Assembly: GCA_002477465.1 (NCBI GenBank)
Contig: DLPV01000039.1
Coordinates: 1 to 12,517 of the forward strand
DNA length: 12,517 nucleotides
Source of the DNA: Gammaproteobacteria bacterium UBA7449
Lineage (GTDB): Bacteria > Pseudomonadota > Gammaproteobacteria > Pseudomonadales > Pseudohongiellaceae
Reading direction: 5' to 3'
Below are positions 1 to 8,200 of this stretch, piece by piece. The stretch's first letter is position 1, and each line of letters opens with the position of its first letter. The notes under the pieces are model-generated. The model made no database searches, was not told where the DNA came from, and saw only the letters and a list, made by a program, of their open reading frames with translations. Position numbers and translations under genes: made by a program.

Positions 1-111
1 CAGAACCACTGGATCACTATGACCTGCTATCGAGAATCGAGACTGCTTACCAGTCGCCGCCTTTGACTTGAGGCGTTCCAGAATCTGCCGGATAGCCATA
101 AGATCTTTTAC
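1..111 (-). pseudogene. C-terminal remnant of an IS91-family transposase (partial, runs off left edge)
   Basis: Read on the minus strand from 120 to 1 there are 40 codons without a stop. The translation includes MAIRQILERLKSKA, which resembles the end of IS91-family Y2/HUH transposases (typically ...EDPVAIRQIL.HL..KA..). Independently, positions 85-111 in reverse complement match 12491-12517, inside the right-hand transposase remnant, at 21 of 27 bases. Twelve of these are an exact run (TGGCTATCCGGC), and all six mismatches are transitions. The recognisable match stops near 111, about 36 bp before the tetR promoter. Only the last few dozen codons are present and no catalytic domain is seen, so this is a remnant. 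The family assignment of such a short piece rests mainly on its match to the longer copy. Confidence 0.55.
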
Positions 112-146
112 GGAATCAATTATCACAAGCAATCCTTTGCTGGCGC

Positions 147-175
147 TTGACTATTATTAACTATTCGATTAATTA
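147..175 (+). promoter_or_regulatory. sigma70-type promoter of the TetR regulator gene
   Basis: A -35 box TTGACT (147-152) is followed by a 17-base spacer and a -10 box TAATTA (170-175), about 33 bp before the start codon. The perfect palindrome ATTAATTAAT (168-177) covers the -10 box. That is where an autorepressing TetR protein would be expected to bind. The boxes are read from sequence; autoregulation is inference. Confidence 0.5.
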
Positions 176-207
176 ATGGGCGGAGCAAGCTTGAGAGGCA
201 ACCCGTT

Positions 208-876
208 ATGGCTCCTAAACGCAAAGAGCCCAAAAGAGGTCGTGGCAGACCATCCATAAAAGATGATGATCAGGTCCGCTTAAAATTGCTGCATGCTGCA
301 GCGGAACTGTTTGCCAGCTATGAGTACAGAGCTGTATCTATCCGGCAAATCAGTGCCAAGGCCGGGGTTAATACTGCAATGGTGCACTACTACTTTACGG
401 ACAAAGCCGGTATGTACAACGCCATGATGGAGCAGGTTTCCTTGCCCGTCGAAAAAATGCTGAATGAGATTGCCAAGCGAGATGATCTTTCCATTGAAGA
501 ATTTATTGATTCATTCATATCAGCAATGACAGAGAATCCCTGGTACCCAATCTTCATTGTGAGAGAGGGCATAATTGGCGAAGGTCCGATACGTGATGCG
601 ACATCCGAGCGACTGCGAAGTGCCATGGGCCCCGCTATGTTTCGAGCATTGGAAAATGACAGGATAAACGGCCGCCTGCGTGAAGACCTTGACCTCAGTC
701 TTGTCACGATGACCCTTAGCAGTATGCTTACGTTTCCTTTTTTAGTCAGACCGCTAATGGAAAAGGTGCTGGGGCTATCGTTTGACAAAAAAGGTCTTAA
801 GCAACTGACAGCTCATACGACGGACGTATTGCTGCATGGTATCCGTGAAAATCAGAACATCTCTCGAGAACAATAG
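208..876 (+). CDS. TetR/AcrR-family transcriptional regulator with basic RGRP extension
   Basis: This 222-residue protein is a one-component DNA-binding regulator, usually a repressor released by a small ligand. Residues about 25-70 form the TetR DNA-binding domain. The helix-turn-helix and its flank are clear: VSIRQISAKAGVNTAMVHYY then FTDKAGMY (43-70), the classic end of the domain. Residues 80-215 are a helical ligand-binding and dimerisation domain, whose ligand cannot be predicted. The N-terminus is unusual: about 20 basic residues containing RGRGRPS (11-17), similar to an AT-hook core. The start is supported by GAGAGG (193-198), nine bases upstream. It is the only regulator in the window and is the natural candidate to control the esterase, receptor and monooxygenase genes, though this is inference. 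Confidence 0.9.
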   Translation: MAPKRKEPKRGRGRPSIKDDDQVRLKLLHAAAELFASYEYRAVSIRQISAKAGVNTAMVHYYFTDKAGMYNAMMEQVSLPVEKMLNEIAKRDDLSIEEFIDSFISAMTENPWYPIFIVREGIIGEGPIRDATSERLRSAMGPAMFRALENDRINGRLREDLDLSLVTMTLSSMLTFPFLVRPLMEKVLGLSFDKKGLKQLTAHTTDVLLHGIRENQNISREQ

Positions 877-937
877 ATTCGCAGACTTTTCCACTCTTTT
901 GCTCTGAATCAAAGCCCCGACACTCCACCATTCTATT

Positions 938-959
938 GCGTTTAATTAATGCAATTGCA
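938..959 (+). promoter_or_regulatory. overlapping palindromes, possible operator upstream of the 1142 gene
   Basis: Two perfect palindromes lie side by side: TTAATTAA (942-949) and TGCAATTGCA (950-959). The stretch 941-959 matches 5005-5023, upstream of the TonB receptor gene, at 16 of 19 positions. TTAATTAATG (942-951) also occurs at 169-178 in the tetR promoter. A possible -35 box TTGCAC (955-960), with a weak -10 TACTGT (978-983) 17 bases on, would overlap the second palindrome. AT-rich palindromes can arise by chance, so a regulator site is only inferred. Confidence 0.35.
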
Positions 960-1141
960 CGCCAAAAACCGTGGTGCTACTGTCGTTTGGATGCATGGGT
1001 CATGTTCTACTGGCAACTGCAACGCGCCTGTGCTGCCAAGCGTTAGGTACCAAAAGGCAAGACTTCACCATCCAGATTTGAAAATCAAAACCAATAGTTA
1101 GGGCTGATTTACATACTAAGGGTTATTCAGGGGGCTCAGCG

Positions 1142-2200
1142 ATGATTCCAACAACCAAAACAAGTGGCATCGGTTTAACTACCGTAATCTGGAGAGCGGC
1201 AGTACTTTGTTCAAGCTTATTGGCTATCGAAAGTTTTGCCCAGAGTGATTATGTGTCGCCAAAAACTTTATACGGGTACCCCGACCTGCAAGGCGTTTGG
1301 AACTATGCATCCAATACACCATTACAGCGCCCTGAGGAATTTGGCGAAAAAGAATTCTTAACACCTGCGGAAGTCGCGCAATTAAAGGCCGAACGCGAGG
1401 CAGCAATTTTAGCGAACACGGAACGCACCACTGGTGGCGGGCCACCGCAACAGGGCGTCGGTGGCTATAACGATTTCTGGGTTGAGAGTGCGGGGTTGCA
1501 GGAGAATACGCGCACTTCTCTCATTGTCTATCCGAAAAATGGGCGTTTCCCGCCGCTTGCAGAAGGCGCAGTGGCCCAGCACAGTGACGCATCCGGCATT
1601 ACTGAAATTCCGGGTGAGAGACCAGTTCTTTATACCGTAGGCGGCATTGCCAATGATGGGCCTGAAGACAGAGGCCTATCAGAACGTTGCCTGGTGGGAT
1701 TTAATTCCGGCGCACCTATCTTCCCAAGTTTGTACAACAATAATTTACAAATTTTTCAAAACAAGGATCATGTCGTTGTACTTACAGAAATGATTCACGA
1801 TGCACGCATAGTGCCAATAGGCAGTCGCCCTCCGTTGAATGACGATATCAGGCTATGGACTGGTGATTCTCGCGGCTACTATGATGGTGAAACACTTGTT
1901 ATCGAAACCAGAAACTTCAATGCGCTCACTGGTAGCTTCATGGAACCCAGAGTTGCCTATGGCAACTCCTACAATAAAGCACTTACTGAACGGTTCACTC
2001 GAACTTCTCACGATACGGTACAGTACGAATTTACACTCGATGACCCATCCACATTCACGGATAGAGTCGATGTATTGATCCCCATGACCAAGGTTGCTGG
2101 ACAATTGTATGAGTATGCTTGTCATGAAGGAAACTATGGACTGACGAATATCCTGCGTGGTGCCAGAGTACAGGAGCAGAACAACGCCGCGTCAAATTAA
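1142..2200 (+). CDS. secreted protein of unknown function, conserved family
   Basis: This 352-residue protein begins with an export signal: a hydrophobic segment at about 16-32, then SFA-QS, suggesting cleavage near residue 33. I recognise a widespread uncharacterised bacterial family by its conserved blocks: PDLQGVWNY (47-55), PEDRGLSERC (174-183), EMIHDARIVPI (216-226), WTGDSRGYYDGETLVIET (239-256), ERFTRTSHDTVQYEFT (283-298) and YEYACHEGNYGL (323-334). No catalytic motif is obvious, though the conserved Cys, His and Asp/Glu residues would suit a ligand- or metal-binding pocket. The ATG is supported by AGGGGG about eight bases upstream. Its stop lies 120 bp before the esterase on the same strand, so the two may be co-transcribed. 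Only export can be claimed with confidence. Confidence 0.8.
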   Translation: MIPTTKTSGIGLTTVIWRAAVLCSSLLAIESFAQSDYVSPKTLYGYPDLQGVWNYASNTPLQRPEEFGEKEFLTPAEVAQLKAEREAAILANTERTTGGGPPQQGVGGYNDFWVESAGLQENTRTSLIVYPKNGRFPPLAEGAVAQHSDASGITEIPGERPVLYTVGGIANDGPEDRGLSERCLVGFNSGAPIFPSLYNNNLQIFQNKDHVVVLTEMIHDARIVPIGSRPPLNDDIRLWTGDSRGYYDGETLVIETRNFNALTGSFMEPRVAYGNSYNKALTERFTRTSHDTVQYEFTLDDPSTFTDRVDVLIPMTKVAGQLYEYACHEGNYGLTNILRGARVQEQNNAASN

Positions 2201-2210
2201 CTGGGTTATA

Positions 2211-2223
2211 TCTCCTTTGGAGA
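2211..2223 (+). repeat. small inverted repeat between the 1142 gene and the esterase
   Basis: TCTCC-TTT-GGAGA forms a five-base stem with a three-base loop just after the stop of the upstream gene. The following AATTATTCGTTT is T-rich but has no uninterrupted T run, so this is at best a weak attenuator rather than a clear terminator. Confidence 0.2.
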
Positions 2224-2308
2224 AATTATTCGTTTACGAATGTTGACAGCCGGTAGAATTCGACAATGACGCTAGCGCTCAACCTGGTCCCCTGGACGGT
2301 TAAACATC

Positions 2309-2323
2309 GGAGATAATTTCATT
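2309..2323 (+). promoter_or_regulatory. Shine-Dalgarno site placing the esterase start at an ATT codon
   Basis: GGAGA (2309-2313) sits with its GGAG eight bases before ATT (2321-2323). There is no ATG, GTG or TTG in the open frame between the in-frame TAG at 2273-2275 and the GTG at 2414. The codons from 2321 read I/M-R-S-P followed by a hydrophobic run, a good signal peptide. The next available start, GTG 2414, has no ribosome-binding site and would remove that signal. Confidence 0.55.
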
Positions 2324-3067
2324 CGATCCCCCCTCTTATTTTTTCTCCTTGGCTTCTCGGCAGCTGTCTACGGCGCAGGCTCTCTTTCTGACGATATTCG
2401 TATCGAAAGTGAGGTGCTGGGATACACTCTGCAGTACAGAATTTACTTGCCTGAACAAGCAAATAGTGAATCACCTGTTCTCTATGTCACCGATGGGCAA
2501 TGGTACATCTCCCGCGGTGAACTGCCCCAGTTGCTCGACGCAGAAATTGCCGCCGGCACTATCGAGCCAGTGATTACTGTTTTCGTAGACAGTCGCAACC
2601 CTGACAATCTGGACCAAAATCGTCGTAATCAAGAATTCTTTTGCAACCTTGACTATGTGAGTTTCTTCACGGAGGAACTACTACCGGAAATTGATTCCAG
2701 CTATCCCACAGCGGCAGATCGCGAGGGCCGAGTCATACTCGGATTGTCATTCGGTGGGCGAAACAGCGCCTGTTTCGGATTAATGGCCCATGATAAATTT
2801 GCAGGAATCGCCATGCAGTCACCAGCTAATTCTGAGATGGTAGACAGGCTTCGCAATCAATACCTTGAACAAGATAAGTTGCCGCTAAAAGTGTTTTTGA
2901 GTGTTGGAACCATTGACGACAACACACGAGCAGGTCGTGTGTTTATGCAAGCCCTGGCGCTCAAGGAATATGACCTGACTTATCGCGAAGTCGAGGAGGC
3001 GCACAATTGGGATAATTGGAAGCCCTTACTGGACGATGTATTACACACTTTCTTTAGCATTGATTAA
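2321..3067 (+). CDS. exported alpha/beta-hydrolase esterase (esterase D / enterochelin-esterase-like)
   Basis: This is a serine esterase of the putative-esterase (PF00756-like) superfamily, about 248 residues from the ATT start. The nucleophile elbow is GLSFGG (Ser143), preceded by the family-typical stretch NRRNQEFF...FFTEELLPEID. Likely acid and base residues are Asp199 or Asp200 in GTIDDN and His228 in EEAHNW. From 2321 the N-terminus (RSPLLFFLLGFSAAVYGA) is a signal peptide, implying periplasmic or extracellular action. A GTG at 2414 gives a 217-residue form that keeps the catalytic residues but loses the signal and part of the first strand, so I prefer 2321. The gene ends 73 bp from the convergent carboxylesterase. 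The substrate is unknown; this fold covers acyl, feruloyl and siderophore esters. Confidence 0.8.
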   Translation: MRSPLLFFLLGFSAAVYGAGSLSDDIRIESEVLGYTLQYRIYLPEQANSESPVLYVTDGQWYISRGELPQLLDAEIAAGTIEPVITVFVDSRNPDNLDQNRRNQEFFCNLDYVSFFTEELLPEIDSSYPTAADREGRVILGLSFGGRNSACFGLMAHDKFAGIAMQSPANSEMVDRLRNQYLEQDKLPLKVFLSVGTIDDNTRAGRVFMQALALKEYDLTYREVEEAHNWDNWKPLLDDVLHTFFSID

Positions 3068-3140
3068 TGTCAATTCGTACTGCCTCAATTCCATTTGACT
3101 AGCTCCCTGGATTCAATACCAGTCCTCGGATTACGTCTTC

Positions 3141-4718
3141 TCACTTAGCCGAGTTATATCGATCCCTAATATAGCGATCCAGCTCATCCAACTGTTCTCT
3201 TAACAAGAATGCACCTTGTCCAAGCTCAGCACCTATGATTTGATGTTGCTGAGTTTCCAGATTGTAACTCGGCCACGGCGGTAAGCCGGGGCCATTAGGA
3301 TTACCAGTCGCAGCAAATTGAGTCCAATAGTTGTTCATTAGCTGTGCAATATCCTGATCTACTGCACTTGCGTCTGCTGGCAATTCATCAAACACATAAC
3401 GCAACTCCATCGCGTGAGGTGAGCGCGCGGTCGGATCATCCAAATTACGCGTAAAAACATACATAAAACTATTGGCGGGCGTTCTCGCCATGGCTTGAAC
3501 CAGTTCCCGAGTCGATCTGGCAAACCAGGAATCAGTGTTGTAATCAACTTCCACACTTAACGCTTCTGCATCGGAATCCGCGACGTAATAATCCATTAAA
3601 TTGCCCGCGAACTCTCCAAATTCTGCCTCCCTCGCCCGCCTTTGTTCAGCCACCGTAGTGATCGCTCGCGGACCACGAACGAAGAGAAGCCCTTCACCAT
3701 TATTTATTCCCGCTATCAGTGGAACAGCAGTTTGTGAGCCTTCAGCAAATATTTCTGCGGCCGATTTGGGATAAACCCAGCCATCTTCGATCAGCGATAC
3801 TTGCAGCTGTAGGTTCAAAATGTCCTGTGCTGAAAGTGCCCGCATCTTGGCCAGGAGGTCACCCTTTGCTGAATGCCCAAGCTCTGACAATTTTGCAGAG
3901 ACAGCGCGTTGCCCTCTCGACTCTGCACTCTCACTAAGGCCATTGTTGCGTGTCAAGTGAGTGACATTGTCATGTGTGATCCAGGTACTCTCAGAGATTG
4001 CCTTGTGGAATAAGCCTTTGGCCATCGGCGTTGCCAACAGGGCATAGATGCTGGCGCCACCAGCCGACTCACCAAATATGGTGACATTATTGGGATCGCC
4101 GCCAAAGGCTTCTATGTTGTCACGCACCCACTCGAGAGCAGCAATGTGATCGAGGATGCCATAGTTTCCAGAAACGCCGTGCTCGGATTCCGCCGAAAGT
4201 GCTGGATGTGCCATAAAACCGAAACTATTCATACGGTAGTTGGCTGAAACGAGAATGACGCCATTGTCCGCGAAGGCCTCGCCATCATAGGTTCCCGTAA
4301 TGGCTGTACTGGAAGAACCCAGGTTGACACTGGCACCACTGGACCAACCTCCACCATGAATCCAAACCATCACAGGTTTCTTTTCATCCCTAGACTTCGC
4401 TTTGGTCCAAACATTCAGGTAAAGACAGTCTTCGCTCATCAACGCTGTAGTGCGTTGTTGCATGCAGATAGGACCATAGCTGTCTGCAACTAGCACGCCG
4501 CTCCACTCGATGACTGGTTGCGGGGGTTGCCAGCGTAAATCGCCTACTGGCGGTGCTGCAAACGGGATGCCTCGAAAAACCTTAACGCCACTTTCCAGCT
4601 CGACACCAGAGACTTGTCCTGAAGTAAGCTGAACCGGTTCCTCGATTGCCCACGCAGCAGGCAGTCCCAACAGCGACAGAGCCAGGGTGATTAGTAATTC
4701 TTGGCATTTCTGTTTCAT
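3141..4718 (-). CDS. exported type-B carboxylesterase
   Basis: This 525-residue protein belongs to the carboxylesterase/cholinesterase family and hydrolyses carboxylic esters. It has a signal peptide (about 1-24, ending AAWA). The oxyanion-hole motif is HGGGW (121-125), the second family signature is SEDCLYLNV (95-103), and the nucleophile motif is GESAGG with Ser218. The other triad residues are Glu342 in GINNGEG and His435 in SPHAMELRYVF. Length and triad order are typical, so the enzyme should be active. The ATG is supported by AGGAG seven bases upstream on the minus strand. It is divergent from the TonB receptor gene across 515 bp and convergent with the smaller esterase, which suggests a shared ester substrate. 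CTGTTTAATT lies 116 bp upstream of the start. Exact substrate is unknown. Confidence 0.93.
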   Translation of the reverse strand: MKQKCQELLITLALSLLGLPAAWAIEEPVQLTSGQVSGVELESGVKVFRGIPFAAPPVGDLRWQPPQPVIEWSGVLVADSYGPICMQQRTTALMSEDCLYLNVWTKAKSRDEKKPVMVWIHGGGWSSGASVNLGSSSTAITGTYDGEAFADNGVILVSANYRMNSFGFMAHPALSAESEHGVSGNYGILDHIAALEWVRDNIEAFGGDPNNVTIFGESAGGASIYALLATPMAKGLFHKAISESTWITHDNVTHLTRNNGLSESAESRGQRAVSAKLSELGHSAKGDLLAKMRALSAQDILNLQLQVSLIEDGWVYPKSAAEIFAEGSQTAVPLIAGINNGEGLLFVRGPRAITTVAEQRRAREAEFGEFAGNLMDYYVADSDAEALSVEVDYNTDSWFARSTRELVQAMARTPANSFMYVFTRNLDDPTARSPHAMELRYVFDELPADASAVDQDIAQLMNNYWTQFAATGNPNGPGLPPWPSYNLETQQHQIIGAELGQGAFLLREQLDELDRYIRDRYNSAK

Positions 4719-4834
4719 CTTCTCGCTCCTGATTTTTCACCAGCAAGTGTCGAGCGCAGGCCAGACAGCGCGCAAGTAGCCCAGTTTCAATTAACTAAAG
4801 ATTAACCATAGCTACTGTATATAGCCATCTAACA

Positions 4835-4844
4835 AATTAAACAG
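4835..4844 (-). promoter_or_regulatory. shared motif CTGTTTAATT upstream of the carboxylesterase
   Basis: This exact 10-mer, read on the minus strand, also occurs at 5002-5011 and 8695-8704 on the plus strand, in each case upstream of the next gene in that orientation. A TATATA element lies about 15 bases downstream in the direction of transcription. A common regulator site is inferred from recurrence and placement only. Confidence 0.4.
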
Positions 4845-4988
4845 CCGAAAGAGTCATACCGGCGTAACGAGACAGATCGTTCTAAAAAGCTTTGAATTTT
4901 CTATTGCAAGAATGGCCATTTAACTTTTCTACAATTTCCTGATTTTCACTTATCAGATTGAATTTAACAGGAAAAAATTCACTTTTTT

Positions 4989-5016
4989 TTGTAAATATTA
5001 ACTGTTTAATTAATAT
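4989..5016 (+). promoter_or_regulatory. candidate sigma70 promoter for the TonB-dependent receptor gene
   Basis: TTGTAA (4989-4994) and TAATAT (5011-5016) are 16 bases apart. The shared element CTGTTTAATTAAT (5002-5014) fills the spacer and enters the -10 box, the layout expected of a repressible promoter. The region is AT-rich, so other promoters are possible. Confidence 0.35.
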
Positions 5017-5023
5017 TATTGCA
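5002..5023 (+). promoter_or_regulatory. shared motif CTGTTTAATT plus TTTAATTAAT palindromic extension
   Basis: Positions 5002-5011 carry the exact 10-mer also found at 4835-4844 (minus) and 8695-8704. Positions 5005-5023 match 941-959, upstream of the 1142 gene, at 16 of 19 bases. This element therefore links both groups of similar sites and is the best candidate for the core operator. Confidence 0.4.
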
Positions 5024-5233
5024 GCCACTATATCGTGATGCTACGTTTTCCGGGTTGCTCGCAAAAAGGAATACCATTCTAAAGATTCGGCCCTGCCCGG
5101 TATTAGCTTTTACTTCCAGGCTGCATTCGAAGTTCCCTGCTCGTTCCCTGCAATAGTAAGTAAAAGTTCGGTTTTCATACTATAAAAAATCCTGCAAGTC
5201 TCTGCTTGTGCTTGTAAAGGAAGGAGAAGTATT

Positions 5234-8200
5234 GTGACTGAGAGACAATGCCCACTTAATCGTAAGCTGCTTGTTACCTGTGTAATATCTGCGTTGGCCA
5301 GTACTGTCGCCAACGCCCAGGATAACGACATTGAAGAAGTTATTGTTACCGGATCCCTGATTCGCGGCACTCCCACCGATGCGCCGTCACCAGTGACTAT
5401 CGTTGACAGATCTTCCATACAACAGCAGGGTGCTGCTGGAATTTGGGATGTTATTAAAAATCTGAATATTAATGCTGGGTCCACTACCAATACTAACGGT
5501 AGTTCGGGCAATGGCATCTCTGGTGCCACCTCTAATATTAACCTTCGAAACCTGGGTACCAACTCAACCTTAACTTTGGTCAATGGAAAACGGGTGACGC
5601 CGGTAGCCGGTGTAACCCTCGACGGAAGTGAATTCGTCGATCTCAATACTATCCCTATAGTCATGACGGACCGCATCGAAGTGCTAACTGATGGCGGATC
5701 TGCGCTTTACGGGTCGGACGCAGTTGCCGGTGTGGTCAACGTCATTATGCGCACCGAGTTTGAGGGCTTTGAAGTCTATGGAGATGTCCAGCAAATCGCT
5801 GGCGAAGGCTCGCAATTTGACTCAACAGCCAATGCGATATGGGGTTGGACCAGTAATGACCAGCGCACACATTTAGTGATTGCTGGTGAATATTTTGAGC
5901 GTGATGCAGTTGGTGCATCTGCGGCTTCTAATTTCGATGCAAATTCTCAGGTTGTGGAAAACAACACAAAACTCATCCCAGTTCCATCCTTTGGCTTCAC
6001 TGTGAACCCGGCTTATATCAATCAGCCCCTAACCGACCTCAAAGCTGCATCAGGAGGATCTGGCATAGAGTATACCGACCCACTCTGCACACAACTGGGT
6101 TTTCAGGTTTCAACCCGAAACAGTCGAGACATAAATCCTGAATCAGGTTGCTATGATGATGTCTCCGACCATGAATATCTCCTGGCCGCGCAGGAGAGAA
6201 AGTCAGTCGTTTTGTCTTTCGATCACCAGTTCAATGACAACGTCGGCTTCTATTCTATGTTTCAGGTCTCGGATCAGGATACGAATCGCTCTGACGATGG
6301 CACAGTGAATGTAGTCGGTATTGGACCGTATCATCTGCCACCTTTTGGCACGACTACTCATCCTCTGGGGTCAGCCGCGCAGCTTGGGGCCTTTGCAGAA
6401 GTTGCCGGCAATACTATTCCTACGATAACCAATGCGCCTATTGATACCGCTAACGGTGGCCCTGGTGTACCAGGTTTTGTGGAATATATTTCACAGGTGC
6501 CGCGACCTGGAGATCAAAGCTTTGAAACCACTGATCTTCGTCATGAGTCCTATCAAATGGGCCTTGAGGGGGAATTCGAATTCCTGGATCGGGATATGCG
6601 CTTCGATGTTTCCTATGCATGGAGTCAAAGCGAAGTGTTCAGGCAAGACAAGTCTTTCCAGCGCGACCGCATGGAGCTCGCCGCTAATGGTCTTGGTGGC
6701 CCAAACTGCACACCAAACGGCATATCAAACTTTAATCTTGATTCCCAAACCTACTGGCAATTCCTCGGACCAACGGTATTTCTTGTAGTTGCACCTTCAT
6801 ATCCCTGGAACCTTCGCGAGAGTATGTCTCTTGCCTTAACCAGTAGTAACCAGGGGCAAGGAGGTTGTGAGTTCTTTAATCCCCTGCTGACCTCAGCCAC
6901 CGATCCAAATTCTGCCAATAGCCAGGAATTACTTGATTGGATGTCGCCCCTGGTTCCAGTATCAGATCGAACAAATACCCTCGGCGTATTTGATGCTCTG
7001 GTATCAGGTGACCTGTTTGAAATGCGCGGAGGTACAGCAGCGTTTGCTCTAGGTTATCAGAATCGTGACTTCGAGCAGGTGAGCCGCTCTTATCCCCTGA
7101 TTGAGCCTGGCATTCCAAACGCTATCTTGTCCTACGGACCCGGACAAACCGACGTGGCCGAGACCTACTATGTCAGCAATGACAATAATTTCGGCGGATT
7201 TATTACACGCTCATTCAACAACACACGCAATGTCGATGCTGTGTTCGCGGAAGCATCTCTGCCAGTTCTGGAAAATGTAGAAACCCAACTCGCACTTCGC
7301 TATGAAGACTATGGCGGTGCGATCGGCAGCGAGGTGAGCCCTAAAGTTGCTGTGAGCTGGCGTCCAGTCGAAGAGCTCTTACTCCGAGCTTCCTATTCCC
7401 AATCCTTTAGAGCACCAAATATGGAGCTGATATTCGTCGGCCGTGCCAGCGCCGGGCAGGCATTTATTGATCCGCTTGCCACTCAAGAAGTGCGAGCAGG
7501 ATTGTTACCTGCGACAGTGGCAAATGGCGAGTCCGAACGATTGGTAAATTTTGGTGTGCCTAGTCCGAATCTGGGCAATGAATCTGCCGACACTTACAGT
7601 GCCGGATTTATCTGGCAACCTTCGGGAGCACTCGATGGCGCATCCATACAGATGGATTTCTGGCGTTTTGACTTTGTCGACAGAGTGGTATCCGAACAAC
7701 CTTCTTCCGTTGTGCAAGCTGAAGTTGCGCTGTTTGATGCGGCAGTGGGCAATCCTGCCAATTACGTTACGCAAGAGTCTCTGGATGAGGGTGCAGAAAA
7801 TCCTTTCACAGCATGTGATCCCAATGCTGTCGCAGCGCAATTTGGCGCTGACTCTACTGAACGCCTCAATTGCGTAGTAGACCCAAGACTTTACCTCGTT
7901 CCAGGAATTGAACGAAAGTTCGCTGATGCTGACCTGGTTTCTGCAGAACTTAGATCAGTCAATGCCGGTAATATCGTCAGTGACGGCGTGGATGTAAAAC
8001 TTGGCTATGAATGGTCACGAGATAGTGGCAATTACCGACTGGGTCTCGATTACACCCATGTCCGCCAATACAAGATTGCAGGATTGCCTGGATTCGACGA
8101 AGGCTTCAATGGTACAGGTGTAACAGATGCGGCTGGAACCACCGGTGATGGCGGCGCTACACTTCAGTCTCTGCCCGATAACCGCGGTTTCCTTTCTTTT

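Larger units (their letters stand above)
4719..5233. other. 515-bp divergent intergenic region, AT-rich promoter zone
   Basis: No credible gene is seen here. The region separates the carboxylesterase (minus) from the TonB receptor gene (plus) and is notably AT-rich at about 4780-5030. It contains CTGTTTAATT on the minus strand (4835-4844) and on the plus strand (5002-5011), a candidate promoter at 4989-5016, and runs of A and T around 4970-4990. The last 200 bp before the receptor are less AT-rich and could be a long untranslated leader; no riboswitch fold was recognised. Confidence 0.6.

Noticed and set aside
390..788. 132-codon open frame on the minus strand
   Set aside because: It lies wholly inside the TetR gene, whose domain is unmistakable. 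It has no motif, no ribosome-binding site and an unlikely composition rich in Ser and Arg.
2349..2573. 74-codon plus-strand frame beginning with ATG at the esterase 5' end
   Set aside because: It overlaps the esterase in another frame and has no recognisable motif. The esterase frame carries the signal peptide and the catalytic residues.
3068..3140. Bidirectional terminator between the convergent esterases
   Set aside because: No stem followed by a T or A run could be found in this 73-bp gap.
5110..5676. 188-codon open frame on the minus strand
   Set aside because: It overlaps the signal peptide and plug coding of the TonB receptor in antisense. The translation shows no domain, and the receptor evidence is decisive.
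7505..7877. Overlapping frames of 108-111 codons on both strands
   Set aside because: Both are shadows within the receptor barrel and have no motif or translation signal.
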